In this document: positions 1 through 8,409 of the stretch, one piece after another
How the letters are laid out: each line of letters starts with the position of its first letter
How positions within the stretch are numbered: position 1 is the stretch's first letter
Source: Lentisphaeria bacterium
Lineage (GTDB): Bacteria > Verrucomicrobiota > Lentisphaeria > Victivallales > Victivallaceae
DNA length: 44,350 nucleotides
NCBI GenBank assembly: GCA_017454215.1
Contig: JAFTDL010000252.1
Coordinates: forward strand, 1 to 44,350
Reading direction: 5' to 3'
Made by a program: the position numbers and the translations under genes
The notes under the pieces: generated by a model
Seen by the model: the letters and a program-made list of their open reading frames with translations, nothing else
The model's database searches: none
What the model was told of the DNA's origin: nothing

Positions 1-956
1 CAGGCGGCGGCTCCCGGAAACATCCACGGGGGAATGTGCCGGTCGCGCCGCAGGAGAAAATACGCGCCGCCCCAGAGCGCCGCTCCGGAAACGACGGCCG
101 GAGCGGCCGCCGGGATCCCGCAAAAGAAGTGTCCCGTGTTGGCCAGCGCGAAACGGAGCCCCGCCGTTACGGAAGCATCGTGGACCCGCAGCGTTCCCTG
201 ATAGGAAAAGTCCGGCGCATAGCCGTTCAGAAGTTCGACGAGGAACGGCGCTATCCAGAGATCGGCCGCCGCGCCGAAGATCACCGCCGCCGAGGTCGCG
301 CCAAGCACCGGAACAAGTTTCCGGCGGGGGTGAAGACACTGCATCACGGCGAGGATCCCCGTGAAAGCCGTGACGAAAAACATGCCCTGCCGGTCGGCCA
401 GCACGGTCAGCACCGCCGCCGCGCCCGGAAGAAACGCGTTTCCCGCCGGACCGGGATCTTTCAGCTGCCGCAGGGCCGTGCCGAAAACGAGAAATAGCAT
501 CCCCGCCGCCGCGAGAAATTTTGAACTGCGGAAAAAGATGTTGTCGCAGAAAGCCGGCAGAAGAGCCAGCGCCGCCCCGTGGAGCGTGAAAAAGAGTCCG
601 GGCAGACGGGGAAACAGCCGCCGTCCGGCGTACTGCTGAAACCAGATCATGACCAGCATCAGAGCGAGGCTTGTGAAACTTGCGAAGCAGACGATCCTCC
701 GTTTGAGCAGAGCAAAGATGATCTGCGCGTCGAGCCAGTCGAAAAAGTAACTCAGTTCCCGGCACTGGTAAAGGCCCCAGTCGTTTTTCGCCGGGTCGAA
801 AACGGTCTCGAGCAGCGGACGGCCCGCCGTGTAGTTGAGCAGGAATGCGGAGCTCTCCCAGTGCAGATAGCCCCCGCCGCGGGCGGAAACGGCCAGAGCG
901 AGAATGATCGCGGCGAATCCCGTGACGATGAGCGCATCCCGGTTTGAAGCGGTCAT
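1..956 (-). CDS. Polytopic membrane protein, partial (cut by left edge)
   Basis: The frame opens with ATG at 956 and stays open to the left edge, so at least 318 residues are encoded and the C-terminus lies outside. Residues 8-25 form a first membrane segment, and several more hydrophobic stretches follow (for example around 95-110, 120-135 and 165-185), separated by short charged loops. A periplasmic-looking loop near 45-75 contains RELSYFFDWLDAQ. The layout resembles GT-C-like or other uncharacterised inner-membrane proteins, but I recognise no family motif. Its start overlaps the stop of the preceding gene by four bases (ATGA), so it is translationally coupled to the small exported protein and the DppB permease. 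Function unknown. Confidence 0.75.
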   Translation of the reverse strand, partial: MTASNRDALIVTGFAAIILALAVSARGGGYLHWESSAFLLNYTAGRPLLETVFDPAKNDWGLYQCRELSYFFDWLDAQIIFALLKRRIVCFASFTSLALMLVMIWFQQYAGRRLFPRLPGLFFTLHGAALALLPAFCDNIFFRSSKFLAAAGMLFLVFGTALRQLKDPGPAGNAFLPGAAAVLTVLADRQGMFFVTAFTGILAVMQCLHPRRKLVPVLGATSAAVIFGAAADLWIAPFLVELLNGYAPDFSYQGTLRVHDASVTAGLRFALANTGHFFCGIPAAAPAVVSGAALWGGAYFLLRRDRHIPPWMFPGAAA

Positions 957-1402
957 TTTTCGCCTCCCAGCCGCAGTTCCAGCGCCCGGATGAAGTTCTG
1001 CGGGGCGTTGTCGGTTTTTGCCCGTTTCAGGGCGAAGCGCCAGAGCCGCACGGCCTCTTCCTTCCTGCCCCGCTGACGGAGCATGTCGCCGTAAAAGAGC
1101 ATGACCGACGGCGCGCGGAGCTGGAAGACGCCGAATTTCAGCCACGCCTCGGCGGCCTTGTCCCAGCCGCCCCGACCGTCGCGTGAAGCGTGTTTTCCGA
1201 GAGCCGCCGCCGCCATCATGACCACTCCGGAGGCGTTGCCGCTCAAGGCCCCCTCGCTCCAGCCCTCTTCGGGAAAACCGGAGTTCGGGGCTTTCGTTTT
1301 CCTGCCGTCCCGCACCCGGTGCGCGAGGACCGCCTGCTGAAGAGGAAGAAGCGTCAGCGCCAGAAGCGCCGCCGACACCGCGCCTGCCGAAAACTTTTTC
1401 AT
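953..1402 (-). CDS. Small exported protein of unknown function
   Basis: This encodes 149 residues. A typical signal peptide spans residues 1-27 (MKK, then a hydrophobic core ending in AVLA), so the product is predicted to be exported. The C-terminal half (about 85-145) is helical with a pattern like one or two TPR hairpins: EAWLKFGVFQLRAPSVMLFY, then RKEEAVRLWRFALKRAK. It overlaps the permease gene upstream by four bases and the next membrane-protein gene by four bases, so the three form a tight operon. No enzyme motif is visible. The start at 1402 is fixed by the overlap and the signal peptide. Confidence 0.7.
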   Translation of the reverse strand: MKKFSAGAVSAALLALTLLPLQQAVLAHRVRDGRKTKAPNSGFPEEGWSEGALSGNASGVVMMAAAALGKHASRDGRGGWDKAAEAWLKFGVFQLRAPSVMLFYGDMLRQRGRKEEAVRLWRFALKRAKTDNAPQNFIRALELRLGGEK

Positions 1403-2412
1403 GTCAGTTTGATCCTCGGGTCGGCGGCCACGTAGAGCAGATCCGAGATCATGATCCCGGCCAGCGTGAGGAAACCCGAAAAGGCGAAGAGCGCCATCTG
1501 CAGGGGATAATCGCGGCTGGAGAGCGCCAGAAGCGAAAGGCTCCCCATGCCGGGAATGTTGAAGATGTATTCGACGATGACGCTTCCGGCCACCAGTCCC
1601 GGCAGGAGGCCGCCGAAAAGGGTGATGAGCGTGATGAGGGCGTTGCGGAAACCGTGGACCCAGACGACCTCCCGTTCGGGCACGCCCTTGGCCCGGGCCG
1701 TGCGGATGTAATCGCAGTTGATGACTTCGATCATTCCCGCCCGGGCGTAGCGCGACAGGCCCGCGAATCCCCCGTAGGCCAGACAGACCACGGGCAGCGT
1801 GTAGTGCCGGACGATCTCCCACTGCAGACGCCAGATCGAGAAACGGTCCGGATCGGGGACCTCCAGTCCGTGGAGCGGAAAGATCGCCCGCCAGCCCCCC
1901 TCGCAGAGCAGGGCCTGAAGCATCAGTCCCACCCACATCGCGGGCAGGGAATAAAGGGCGAAAAGCAGAAACTCCATGATGCGGTCGCCCCGGCTCCCGG
2001 CATGTGTTCCCGACCACACGCCCACGGGAATGGCCAGCATGTAGGTGATCAGCACCGCCCAGACGTTGAGCGACACGGTCACCGGCAGCCGTTCGAGGAT
2101 CATGGCGGTCACGGGCCTGCCCGGATCCACCGCGGCGGATTCTCCGAAGTCGCCCCGGCGGACAACGCGCCCGAGCCAGCGGCAGAATCCCGTGAGGACC
2201 GGCTTGTCGAGGTCCAGCTTTTCACGCAGCGCCGTGTTGCGGACGAAGCCGCCCTTTTCGGAATCCACCGCGCTCCCGGCGTTGTCGCTGCCGAAAAGAC
2301 TGCTCCGCGAGGGATCCCCCGGCGCCAGCCGCAGCATGCAGTAGCTGGCGAAAAGGATCGCGAGAAGCGTCGCCGCCGCCAGTATCAGCCGCCTGACCAT
2401 GTAGGAGATCAT
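1399..2412 (-). CDS. DppB/OppB-type ABC transporter permease
   Basis: At 337 residues this matches the usual length of DppB/OppB inner-membrane permeases of peptide, nickel or oligosaccharide importers (BPD_transp_1 family). It has an N-terminal membrane anchor followed by APGDP near residue 30, a long periplasmic loop, an EAA-type cytoplasmic loop (REVVWVHGFRNALITLI) preceded by RTARAKG, and the C-terminal ADPRI signature. The start at 2412 is chosen for the AGGAA ribosome site about nine bases upstream; an ATG at 2400 is a poorer choice. No partner DppC, binding protein or ATPase lies beside it, so it is either an orphan or works with subunits encoded elsewhere. It has its own promoter with an inverted repeat (2451-2487). 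Confidence 0.88.
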   Translation of the reverse strand: MISYMVRRLILAAATLLAILFASYCMLRLAPGDPSRSSLFGSDNAGSAVDSEKGGFVRNTALREKLDLDKPVLTGFCRWLGRVVRRGDFGESAAVDPGRPVTAMILERLPVTVSLNVWAVLITYMLAIPVGVWSGTHAGSRGDRIMEFLLFALYSLPAMWVGLMLQALLCEGGWRAIFPLHGLEVPDPDRFSIWRLQWEIVRHYTLPVVCLAYGGFAGLSRYARAGMIEVINCDYIRTARAKGVPEREVVWVHGFRNALITLITLFGGLLPGLVAGSVIVEYIFNIPGMGSLSLLALSSRDYPLQMALFAFSGFLTLAGIMISDLLYVAADPRIKLT

Positions 2413-2450
2413 GCCCAATTTCCTTCCGGGAAAACCGTTTTCCTCCGCAT

Positions 2451-2487
2451 AATATAGACGAATCCGCCGCAACTTGCAACGGCGGAT
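2451..2487 (-). promoter_or_regulatory. Promoter of the permease operon with an inverted-repeat operator
   Basis: On the minus strand TTGCAA (2474-2479) and TATATT (2451-2456) are 17 bases apart, a good sigma70-type promoter giving a leader of about 30 bases. A perfect 8-bp inverted repeat, ATCCGCCG with a 10-base centre and CGGCGGAT (2462-2487), covers the -35 and half of the spacer, so it could be a repressor site. It could also form an RNA hairpin if transcription starts further upstream. Confidence 0.55.
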
Positions 2488-2797
2488 CCCCTTTTGATGC
2501 GGTATTTTTTGCGCTCCGTTCCCGATAAGGGCCGGTGTTTTCGGGGGAAGGGAGTTTACCGGAGCCCCCATCCTTTTGCGGGCAAAGCGGCGTGTTTCAG
2601 GCGGAAAAGAGCGATCCGGCGCGCGCAAACAACGGGAACGGTTCGTTGCCCGTCTGCACGATACGGACCGGACCTTTCACCGATCCGTGCGGGGAACGGA
2701 GCCGTTTTTCATGAGGACCGGGTCCCGGGACGGCCCTGCCGGAACTCCCGGCTCGTCCTTGCCGCGGGCTCCCTCTCCCCCGGATGACCGCTCTCCG
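2488..2797. other. Intergenic stretch without recognised gene
   Basis: About 310 bases lie between the end of the aldolase gene and the permease promoter. Short open frames here have no ribosome site or recognisable product. A weak stem-loop follows the aldolase stop, but no U-run marks a factor-independent terminator. I see nothing else. Confidence 0.5.
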
Positions 2798-3400
2798 TCA
2801 GAGCTTCGCGGCCAGTTCGCGGGCGGCCTTGCGGATATCTTCGAGGCTTTTGCCCGGTTTGTAGAGGGCGCTGCCGATGCCCGCGCCGATGCAGACTTTC
2901 ATGAAGTCGGCGAGATTTTCGCTGCCGATGCCGCCCACGGCGAGGATGGGTTTCTTTATGACCGCCCTGATGTCCCTGACGTATCCCGTTCCCATGGCTC
3001 CGGCGGGGAAAAGTTTGAGGTAATCCGCGCCCGCGGCCATGGCGGTGAAGCCTTCGCTCGGGGTCAGAAAGCCGGGGATGGAGATCATGTCCAATTCCTT
3101 CGTCCTGCGGATGACCGCAGCGTCGGTATTGGGGGAGATGATGAATTTTCCTCCCGCGGCGTGGACCCTTTCAACGTCTTCGGGCGTGAGCACCGTGCCC
3201 GCGCCGGTGAGCTGGCGGCCCCCGGTGTGACGGACGGCGCACTCGATGCAGGCAAAGGCATTCGGGGTGTTGAGGGGGATCTCCAGCAGTTTGATGCCGT
3301 TTTCGTCGAGGGCGTCGCACACGGAGGGGACCTCCTCCGCGGTGATGCCGCGCAGAATGGCGATGAGGGGATGTTTCCCGAGCAGATCTGAAAAATTCAT
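2798..3400 (-). CDS. 2-dehydro-3-deoxy-6-phosphogluconate/galactonate (KDPG/KDPGal) aldolase
   Basis: This encodes 200 residues, the normal length for class I KDPG/KDPGal aldolases, which split 2-keto-3-deoxy-6-phosphosugar into pyruvate and glyceraldehyde 3-phosphate in the cytosol. Family motifs are in order: PLIAILRG at the N-terminus, LEIPLNTPNA (catalytic Glu), GAGTVLTPEDV, and the Schiff-base lysine in ADYLKLFPAG, followed by a VGGIG phosphate loop. The start overlaps the KDG kinase stop by four bases, so kinase and aldolase are coupled and act in succession (KDG to KDPG to pyruvate). Gluconate- and galactonate-type substrates cannot be separated by eye; the ILRGI N-terminus slightly favours the galactonate-type subfamily. 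Confidence 0.92.
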   Translation of the reverse strand: MNFSDLLGKHPLIAILRGITAEEVPSVCDALDENGIKLLEIPLNTPNAFACIECAVRHTGGRQLTGAGTVLTPEDVERVHAAGGKFIISPNTDAAVIRRTKELDMISIPGFLTPSEGFTAMAAGADYLKLFPAGAMGTGYVRDIRAVIKKPILAVGGIGSENLADFMKVCIGAGIGSALYKPGKSLEDIRKAARELAAKL

Positions 3401-4497
3401 CTTTTGACTCTCCCGGAAGCGCTGCCGTTCATCAGCGAAACGACTTCGTCGCGCGTCGTGTAGTTGTAATCGCCCCGGATGGAGTGCTTGAGACAGCTGG
3501 CCGCCGCCGCGAAACGGATGGCGTCCTGCGGCCGGGAAAAGTCCTCGCCCGACAGGGCGTGGAGGAGTCCGGCGCAGAAGGAGTCGCCGCCGCCGAAGCG
3601 GTCCACGATGTTCTTGATCCGGTACGGCGCGTAATTGCCCTCGGCGTCGAGAGGGGCGAAGAAGGCCTGTTTTTCTTTGCAGTCGTAGAGCATGCCTCCC
3701 CAGTTGTTGTGGTCGGCGGAGAGACTTTCGCGCAGGGTGACGGCGACGAAGGAGGCCTTGGGAAAGCGCCGCGCCAGCCGTTCCGCGACGTCGATGTAGC
3801 CGGGAACGTCGATCCGGCCCTCTTCGATGCGGCTGTTCGATGAGCGGATGCCGAATACGTCGCCCGCGTCCTCCTCGTTGCCGATGATGATGTCGGCGAA
3901 GGAGACGATCTTTTCCATGCACCGCGCGGCGAGGGCGGAGGGGGTGACGCTTTTGTCCCAGCGCCAGAGTTTCTTTCTGAAATTGAGGTCGCATGAGACG
4001 GTCATGTTCCTTTCCGCGGCGGCGCGGGCGAGGGCGAGGGTGGAGCAATAGGCCTTTTCGCTCAGGGCGGGGGTGATGCCGGTGAGGTGCACGTGGCCGC
4101 ATCCCGAAAGCATGGCGTCGAAGTCGTAGTCTTCGGGAGCCGACAGGGCGATGACGGAGTTTTCACGGTCGTAGATGACGTTGGAACCCCGCTGGGCGGC
4201 TCCGTGTTCGGCGTAGTAGACGCCCATGCGTCCGGGGGCGAAGCGGATCCCCGTCATATCGACGCCGATGCCGCGCATCTGGTTGACGAAGGCCGCGCTC
4301 ACGGGATTTTCCGGCAGGGCGGTGAGGTACCGCGACGGGGAGCCCAGCATGGCCAGCGAGGCGCAGACGTTGGCTTCTCCGCCGCCGAAGGTGGCCGAGA
4401 GCACTCCCGGCAGTCCCTGGATGAGACGGGTTTTTCCGGGAGGCGACAGCCGCAGCATCACCTCTCCGAATCCGGCGATCGGCGTTTTGATCTTCAT
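3397..4497 (-). CDS. 2-dehydro-3-deoxygluconate (KDG) kinase, PfkB family
   Basis: This encodes 366 residues of a PfkB/ribokinase-fold sugar kinase. The N-terminus GFGEVMLRLSPPGKTR is typical of KDG kinases, with the sugar-binding FGGGEANVCASLAMLG motif near 40-55 and the PfkB signature FGGGDSFCAGLLHAL near residue 300, whose Asp is the expected catalytic base. The product should phosphorylate 2-keto-3-deoxy sugar acids from uronate or galactonate breakdown. A strong AAGGAG site precedes ATG 4497. The gene diverges from the IclR regulator and is followed by the aldolase with a four-base overlap. It is somewhat longer than E. coli KdgK because of an acidic insert around residues 215-235. Confidence 0.9.
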   Translation of the reverse strand: MKIKTPIAGFGEVMLRLSPPGKTRLIQGLPGVLSATFGGGEANVCASLAMLGSPSRYLTALPENPVSAAFVNQMRGIGVDMTGIRFAPGRMGVYYAEHGAAQRGSNVIYDRENSVIALSAPEDYDFDAMLSGCGHVHLTGITPALSEKAYCSTLALARAAAERNMTVSCDLNFRKKLWRWDKSVTPSALAARCMEKIVSFADIIIGNEEDAGDVFGIRSSNSRIEEGRIDVPGYIDVAERLARRFPKASFVAVTLRESLSADHNNWGGMLYDCKEKQAFFAPLDAEGNYAPYRIKNIVDRFGGGDSFCAGLLHALSGEDFSRPQDAIRFAAAASCLKHSIRGDYNYTTRDEVVSLMNGSASGRVKR

Positions 4498-4508
4498 CTT
4501 TTTTCTCC

Positions 4509-4542
4509 TTGAAATTCTTATAATATGAGATTATATTCTCAT
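4509..4542. promoter_or_regulatory. Divergent promoter region with palindromic operator for KDG genes and iclR-type gene
   Basis: The perfect inverted repeat ATGAGA-TTATAT-TCTCAT occupies 4525-4542. On the plus strand TTGAAA (4509-4514) and TATATT (4532-4537), 17 bases apart, form a promoter for the regulator. On the minus strand TATAAT (4535-4530) is a -10 for the kinase operon with no good -35. The palindrome therefore covers the -10 of both genes, as expected for an IclR-family repressor controlling itself and its target. Binding by the adjacent regulator is inferred. Confidence 0.6.
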
Positions 4543-4581
4543 GTACTGTGATAACATAGCCCGTATGGAGAATAAAATCAA

Positions 4582-5379
4582 ATGGATCCGTATGAAATCG
4601 GCCTCCGGCCGGAGCCGGGGAGAGAAAAAACAGTGAAAAACGGCGAAAAGACGCTTGCGAAATCATTCGGGATACTCGAAGCTGCTGCGGCATTTCCCGG
4701 AGGACTGGACGGACGCGGGATCGCCGAACGGACGGGGATCCCCTTGATCACTGCGTTCCGGATGATGAAATTCCTCGTCGGCGCGGGGTATCTCTGCGTC
4801 CGGGACGGGCGGTACACGCTGGGGTACGGACTGCTGCGGCTGGGGGCCGCCGCGTCGCGGCAGAATCCGCTGGCGTGCGCGGGACACCGGTTCCTGGAGG
4901 AACTTTCGGCCCGGACCCGCGAGACGGTGCATCTGGCGGAACTTCAGGACGGCAGGGTCGTCTACGTGGACAAGGTCGAGGGGGTGCGCTCCGTGCGCAT
5001 GGGCTCCCTGATCGGGCACTCCGGACCGGTATACTGCACCGGGGTCGGCAAGGCGATGCTGGCCTTTCTGCCGGAGGAGGAACGCGAAAGGATCATTGCC
5101 GGACTGGAGTTCGAACGCTTCACACCCTCCACCGTCACCGATGCGGCGAAACTGCGGCGGTGTCTCGAACTTGTCCGCAGACGCAGGTACGCCGTGGACG
5201 ACTGCGAACATGAAAACGGCGTTTTCTGCATAGCGTCCTGCGTTCTCGACCGCCGGAACCGGGCGGTGGCGGCGGTGAGCGTTTCCGGCGCGGAACTTTA
5301 TCTGCGCGGTCAGGTCGCGGTCATCGCCCCTCTGGTGCGGGAGTGCGCCTCGAAGATCGCTTCCGCTCTGGGCCTGTGA
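4582..5379 (+). CDS. IclR-family transcriptional regulator
   Basis: The product is 265 residues from ATG 4582. An N-terminal winged helix (about 22-85) contains KSFGILEAAAAFPGGLDGRG and TAFRMMKFLVGAGYLC. The IclR effector domain (about 95-262) contains VYVDKVEGVRSVRMGS, YCTGVGKAMLAFLP and a Cys-containing SCVLDRRNRAVAAVSVSG segment. Most IclR proteins begin a few residues before KSFGIL, and GTG 4633 has a better-placed GGGGAG site about ten bases upstream, so translation may start there (248 residues). It diverges from the KDG kinase and aldolase genes, which suggests a KdgR-like sensor of a sugar-acid intermediate. Its stop lies two bases from the end of the convergent hydrolase gene. Confidence 0.88.
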   Translation: MDPYEIGLRPEPGREKTVKNGEKTLAKSFGILEAAAAFPGGLDGRGIAERTGIPLITAFRMMKFLVGAGYLCVRDGRYTLGYGLLRLGAAASRQNPLACAGHRFLEELSARTRETVHLAELQDGRVVYVDKVEGVRSVRMGSLIGHSGPVYCTGVGKAMLAFLPEEERERIIAGLEFERFTPSTVTDAAKLRRCLELVRRRRYAVDDCEHENGVFCIASCVLDRRNRAVAAVSVSGAELYLRGQVAVIAPLVRECASKIASALGL

Positions 5380-5381
5380 AT

Positions 5382-8372
5382 TTATTCCGGCGCGCCGCTG
5401 TGCCGCACGGAAATGCCGTAAAGCAGTCCCTCGAAGCGCTGTTTGTCACGGCCGCCGAAGGCCGAGATGGTCAGCCAGTAGGCGACGCCCTCTTCCGCGA
5501 AGGACTCCTCTTTGCCGTCGACGGCGAGGGTGAGACGGCTCCCGTCGTAACGCATGGTGACTTTCTGCCGCCTGCCGGACTGCAGTTCGAGCTTGGAGGC
5601 GAAGGTCGAGTAGTCGTCACGCGTCCACGGCTTCCACGGCGTGTGGCGGTGGAACACCGCTTTGAGTCTGCCGCCGGAAACGGCAAGCTGGAAGCCGTTG
5701 AGGTAACTGCTGGCGCCGATCTGCTCGAAGAGGATCTGCGGTTTTGCGGCGTCGGCGGTCTTGATGTCGAAAGTGACGGCAAATCCGCTGCGCTGGGGGA
5801 CGGCGGCGTTGGGCAGGAAGAGCCCCCGGGTGGTCTTGCCGTCGAACTTCAGGGCTCTGCCCTCGGGCGTATCGACCCATTCCGGCGCGGTCTCCTTGCC
5901 GCCGTATTTGACGGGCACGGTGAAACCGTGGATCAGGCCCTCGAATCCCGTGGCCAGCGAGACGAAGCCGCCGGCGTTGGCGTAGAAATCGCGGCCTGCG
6001 GCGGAGCGCAGGATGCTGCCCGTTTCAGGGCGGGAAAAATCGTATGAGAAAGCGGGGATCCGGCTCGACGGCAGCTTGAATTTCAGCCAGCCGCGTATGT
6101 CGCTCACGGTCCGGACCGGGATCTCCCTGCCCGAGGCGGGCATGGCATAGGCCGGGCTCCACCAGACTTTGCCGCTGTCGGAAACGACGCGCAGGGCCAG
6201 TACGCCGTCGGGCAGTTCCGGAGTCAGCCGGGTGGCGAAGGCGATCTTTTTCAGCCCCAGTTCCAGCGGCAGACGGCGGGGCTTGGGGGAGTCCTCGACC
6301 GCCAGCTGCAGACTGTCGGGAAAGACGACCGAACTTACGCCGTATTTCTCCACGTCGGCCAGTTTCACCTGCCACTCGAAGGGCTGTCCCTTCATGGCGC
6401 CGCCGGTGCGCCTGCCGCGCACGGTCAGCACGGCGTCGGCGACTTTGCTTTTGTCGATGAGGATGAATTCGTCGTGGCAGGAACGGCCCTCCACGTATTT
6501 CCTTTCGTCGCCGGTGTCGACAGGAACTGCGGGAGCGGAAGCGTTGCCGATCTTGAACGTCTTCGTTCCCGGACAGATGACCCGGTAGACGATGGGCAGA
6601 TAGCCGTCGATGACCCGGAAGGAGAGCCGGAAAAGCTTTTTGTCGGGATCGTTCTGACGGAATTCGTTGACGGGATCGAAGGCGTAGATCACCTGGCTGT
6701 TCTGCAGGATCTCGGCGGCGTTGACGGGTTCGGAAAATTCAAGTTCGGCCTCGGCGTCCGTCTTGCGGATGCCGCCGGAACTGACGGGAGCCGCCTCGGT
6801 GAAGGCGACGCGGGACTTTTTCGCCTCCAGCAGATTGCGCAGGGGCGTGGAGAACCAGGTGTAGTCGATGCTTGCCGTGCCGCGCAGGACCGTCGGCGGC
6901 AGACCGGACCACGTCTTTTTGACACCCTTGAAATCGACTTCGATCTCGGGCTGGAGGAAGAGGGAAGTTTTGAAGTTTTCCGTGGGGACGACCAGAGTCC
7001 GGTCGTAGAGTTTTTTCGCGTCGAAGGTGAGTTTTTCGGAGGTGTACACCGCCTTGCCGGTGTTGTCGAAAAGCCTGACGACGGCGGTGTAGTTTTCCTG
7101 CGTCCCGTCGGGCACGTTGAGCAGTTCCAGTTCATACTCCTGACCGCAGTGCAGCTGGCGCTTGGCGCTGACGACGAGGTTGGGGCGCGACAGATCGTCC
7201 CCCGGCCGCGGGGCGGGGGCCCGGCCGCGTTCGCGGTCGATCCAGTAACGCATGATCCTCTGGTGGGCCATGGGTTTGGAGACGGTGGGCTCGAGGTTGG
7301 TGTTTTCGTTGTTTTCGTCCCACTCGAAGCCGCAGACGAGATCGACGTTGTGCTTTTTGCAGAGCTCCAGCATACCGCGCAGCGTTTTCGTGCCGTCGGC
7401 GTCCGCGTTCTGGGATCCGTTGCAGTTGGTGTAGCCCTGGATCACTTTCATTGCGAAAATTTTATTGCCGTTGAAATCCCCCGCGGCGCAGGCGGCGCCG
7501 AAGAGCGGGAACAGCACCTGATCGTAATAATCGTAAAAAAGCCTGCGGTCGTGCCGGCCCACGTAACTGCCGTACTCGATGCCTTCGCCCACTTCGAGGT
7601 GGTCCAGCAGGTGGTCGAAGAAGCGCAGCAGTATGGAGGCGGGGACCCGTTTTTCTGTCGAGAAGTAGATGTCCGGGTAGACGTGGATCCCCGGACCTGC
7701 GACGGGGATGATGAAGGCGAACCGCCTGCCCGAGATCTTCTCGAGATCGTCCAGAAAGGCCTTGTTTTTGGCGGGTTTCAGGCGGTCGTTCTCATAGCCC
7801 ATCAGCAGGGGGCGGTCCTTGAAGCGCATGGTGTAGGGACTGGCCGCCGCCCTGACGAGATAGCGTTTGGGCGGCATTTTGCTCCCGGCGAAACCGATGG
7901 GCATCATGGTGGGGATGATCTTGAACTTTTCCGGATCGACGCCGGCTTTTTCCGCCGCCCGGTAGAAGCGGTCCTGCGTGGTGTTGTCGAGAAAGAAGTT
8001 GACGCCGTCGAGGCCGTACTCCTGCATGATCTTGTAGGAAACGGCGAGACTGGCGTTCGAAAAGACGGTGTTTTCGTAATATTTGCGGTTGACGGCCAGC
8101 GCCCGGTCGCGCCAGTGCTTTTCGCTGTACCAGAGTTTGGCGCTGCGGAAGATCTGCGACTCGACCACGAACTTCCGTTCGGGGAACGCCGGCTTGCGGG
8201 AGGCGGCAAGCTTCCGCATCTCCTCAAGCAGTTTCTCCCCGAGTTTGTAATCCGCTTCGGATTTGTACGGGATGCGCTTCAGCTCCCTGCGGATCTCCTG
8301 AAACGGTCTCTCGGCGAATGAGGCGGGCGAAAGGAAAACCGCCGCGAACAGGATAAGAAACAGTTTTTTCAT
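5382..8372 (-). CDS. Large secreted protein with glycoside-hydrolase-like barrel and C-terminal LamG-like domain
   Basis: This encodes 996 residues. A signal peptide ends near residue 20 (SPASFA). Residues about 20-380 look like a TIM-barrel glycosidase: YGLDGVNFFLDN (119-130) and FEWDENNENTNLEPT (349-363) resemble the strand ends of GH71/GH99-like enzymes, a tentative match only. Residues 400-770 are beta-rich and probably hold Ig-like or accessory modules. Residues about 780-995 look like a concanavalin/LamG-type glycan-binding domain (LKFDGKTTRGLFLP, VTFDIKTADA, VTMRYDGSRLTLAVDGKEE). A strong GGAGG site precedes ATG 8372, and the gene follows the prepilin-like gene by 37 bases, so the two form an operon. 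Predicted role: extracellular or periplasmic attack on a polysaccharide. Confidence 0.7.
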   Translation of the reverse strand: MKKLFLILFAAVFLSPASFAERPFQEIRRELKRIPYKSEADYKLGEKLLEEMRKLAASRKPAFPERKFVVESQIFRSAKLWYSEKHWRDRALAVNRKYYENTVFSNASLAVSYKIMQEYGLDGVNFFLDNTTQDRFYRAAEKAGVDPEKFKIIPTMMPIGFAGSKMPPKRYLVRAAASPYTMRFKDRPLLMGYENDRLKPAKNKAFLDDLEKISGRRFAFIIPVAGPGIHVYPDIYFSTEKRVPASILLRFFDHLLDHLEVGEGIEYGSYVGRHDRRLFYDYYDQVLFPLFGAACAAGDFNGNKIFAMKVIQGYTNCNGSQNADADGTKTLRGMLELCKKHNVDLVCGFEWDENNENTNLEPTVSKPMAHQRIMRYWIDRERGRAPAPRPGDDLSRPNLVVSAKRQLHCGQEYELELLNVPDGTQENYTAVVRLFDNTGKAVYTSEKLTFDAKKLYDRTLVVPTENFKTSLFLQPEIEVDFKGVKKTWSGLPPTVLRGTASIDYTWFSTPLRNLLEAKKSRVAFTEAAPVSSGGIRKTDAEAELEFSEPVNAAEILQNSQVIYAFDPVNEFRQNDPDKKLFRLSFRVIDGYLPIVYRVICPGTKTFKIGNASAPAVPVDTGDERKYVEGRSCHDEFILIDKSKVADAVLTVRGRRTGGAMKGQPFEWQVKLADVEKYGVSSVVFPDSLQLAVEDSPKPRRLPLELGLKKIAFATRLTPELPDGVLALRVVSDSGKVWWSPAYAMPASGREIPVRTVSDIRGWLKFKLPSSRIPAFSYDFSRPETGSILRSAAGRDFYANAGGFVSLATGFEGLIHGFTVPVKYGGKETAPEWVDTPEGRALKFDGKTTRGLFLPNAAVPQRSGFAVTFDIKTADAAKPQILFEQIGASSYLNGFQLAVSGGRLKAVFHRHTPWKPWTRDDYSTFASKLELQSGRRQKVTMRYDGSRLTLAVDGKEESFAEEGVAYWLTISAFGGRDKQRFEGLLYGISVRHSGAPE

Positions 8373-8409
8373 GAGAAGCGGTCCTCCTTCCGGATTCTTC
8401 GTTCAGACT

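Noticed and set aside
2488-2797. Open frames of up to about 97 residues in the gap before the aldolase
   Set aside because: No ribosome site, no signal or domain, and a composition typical of chance GC-rich frames.
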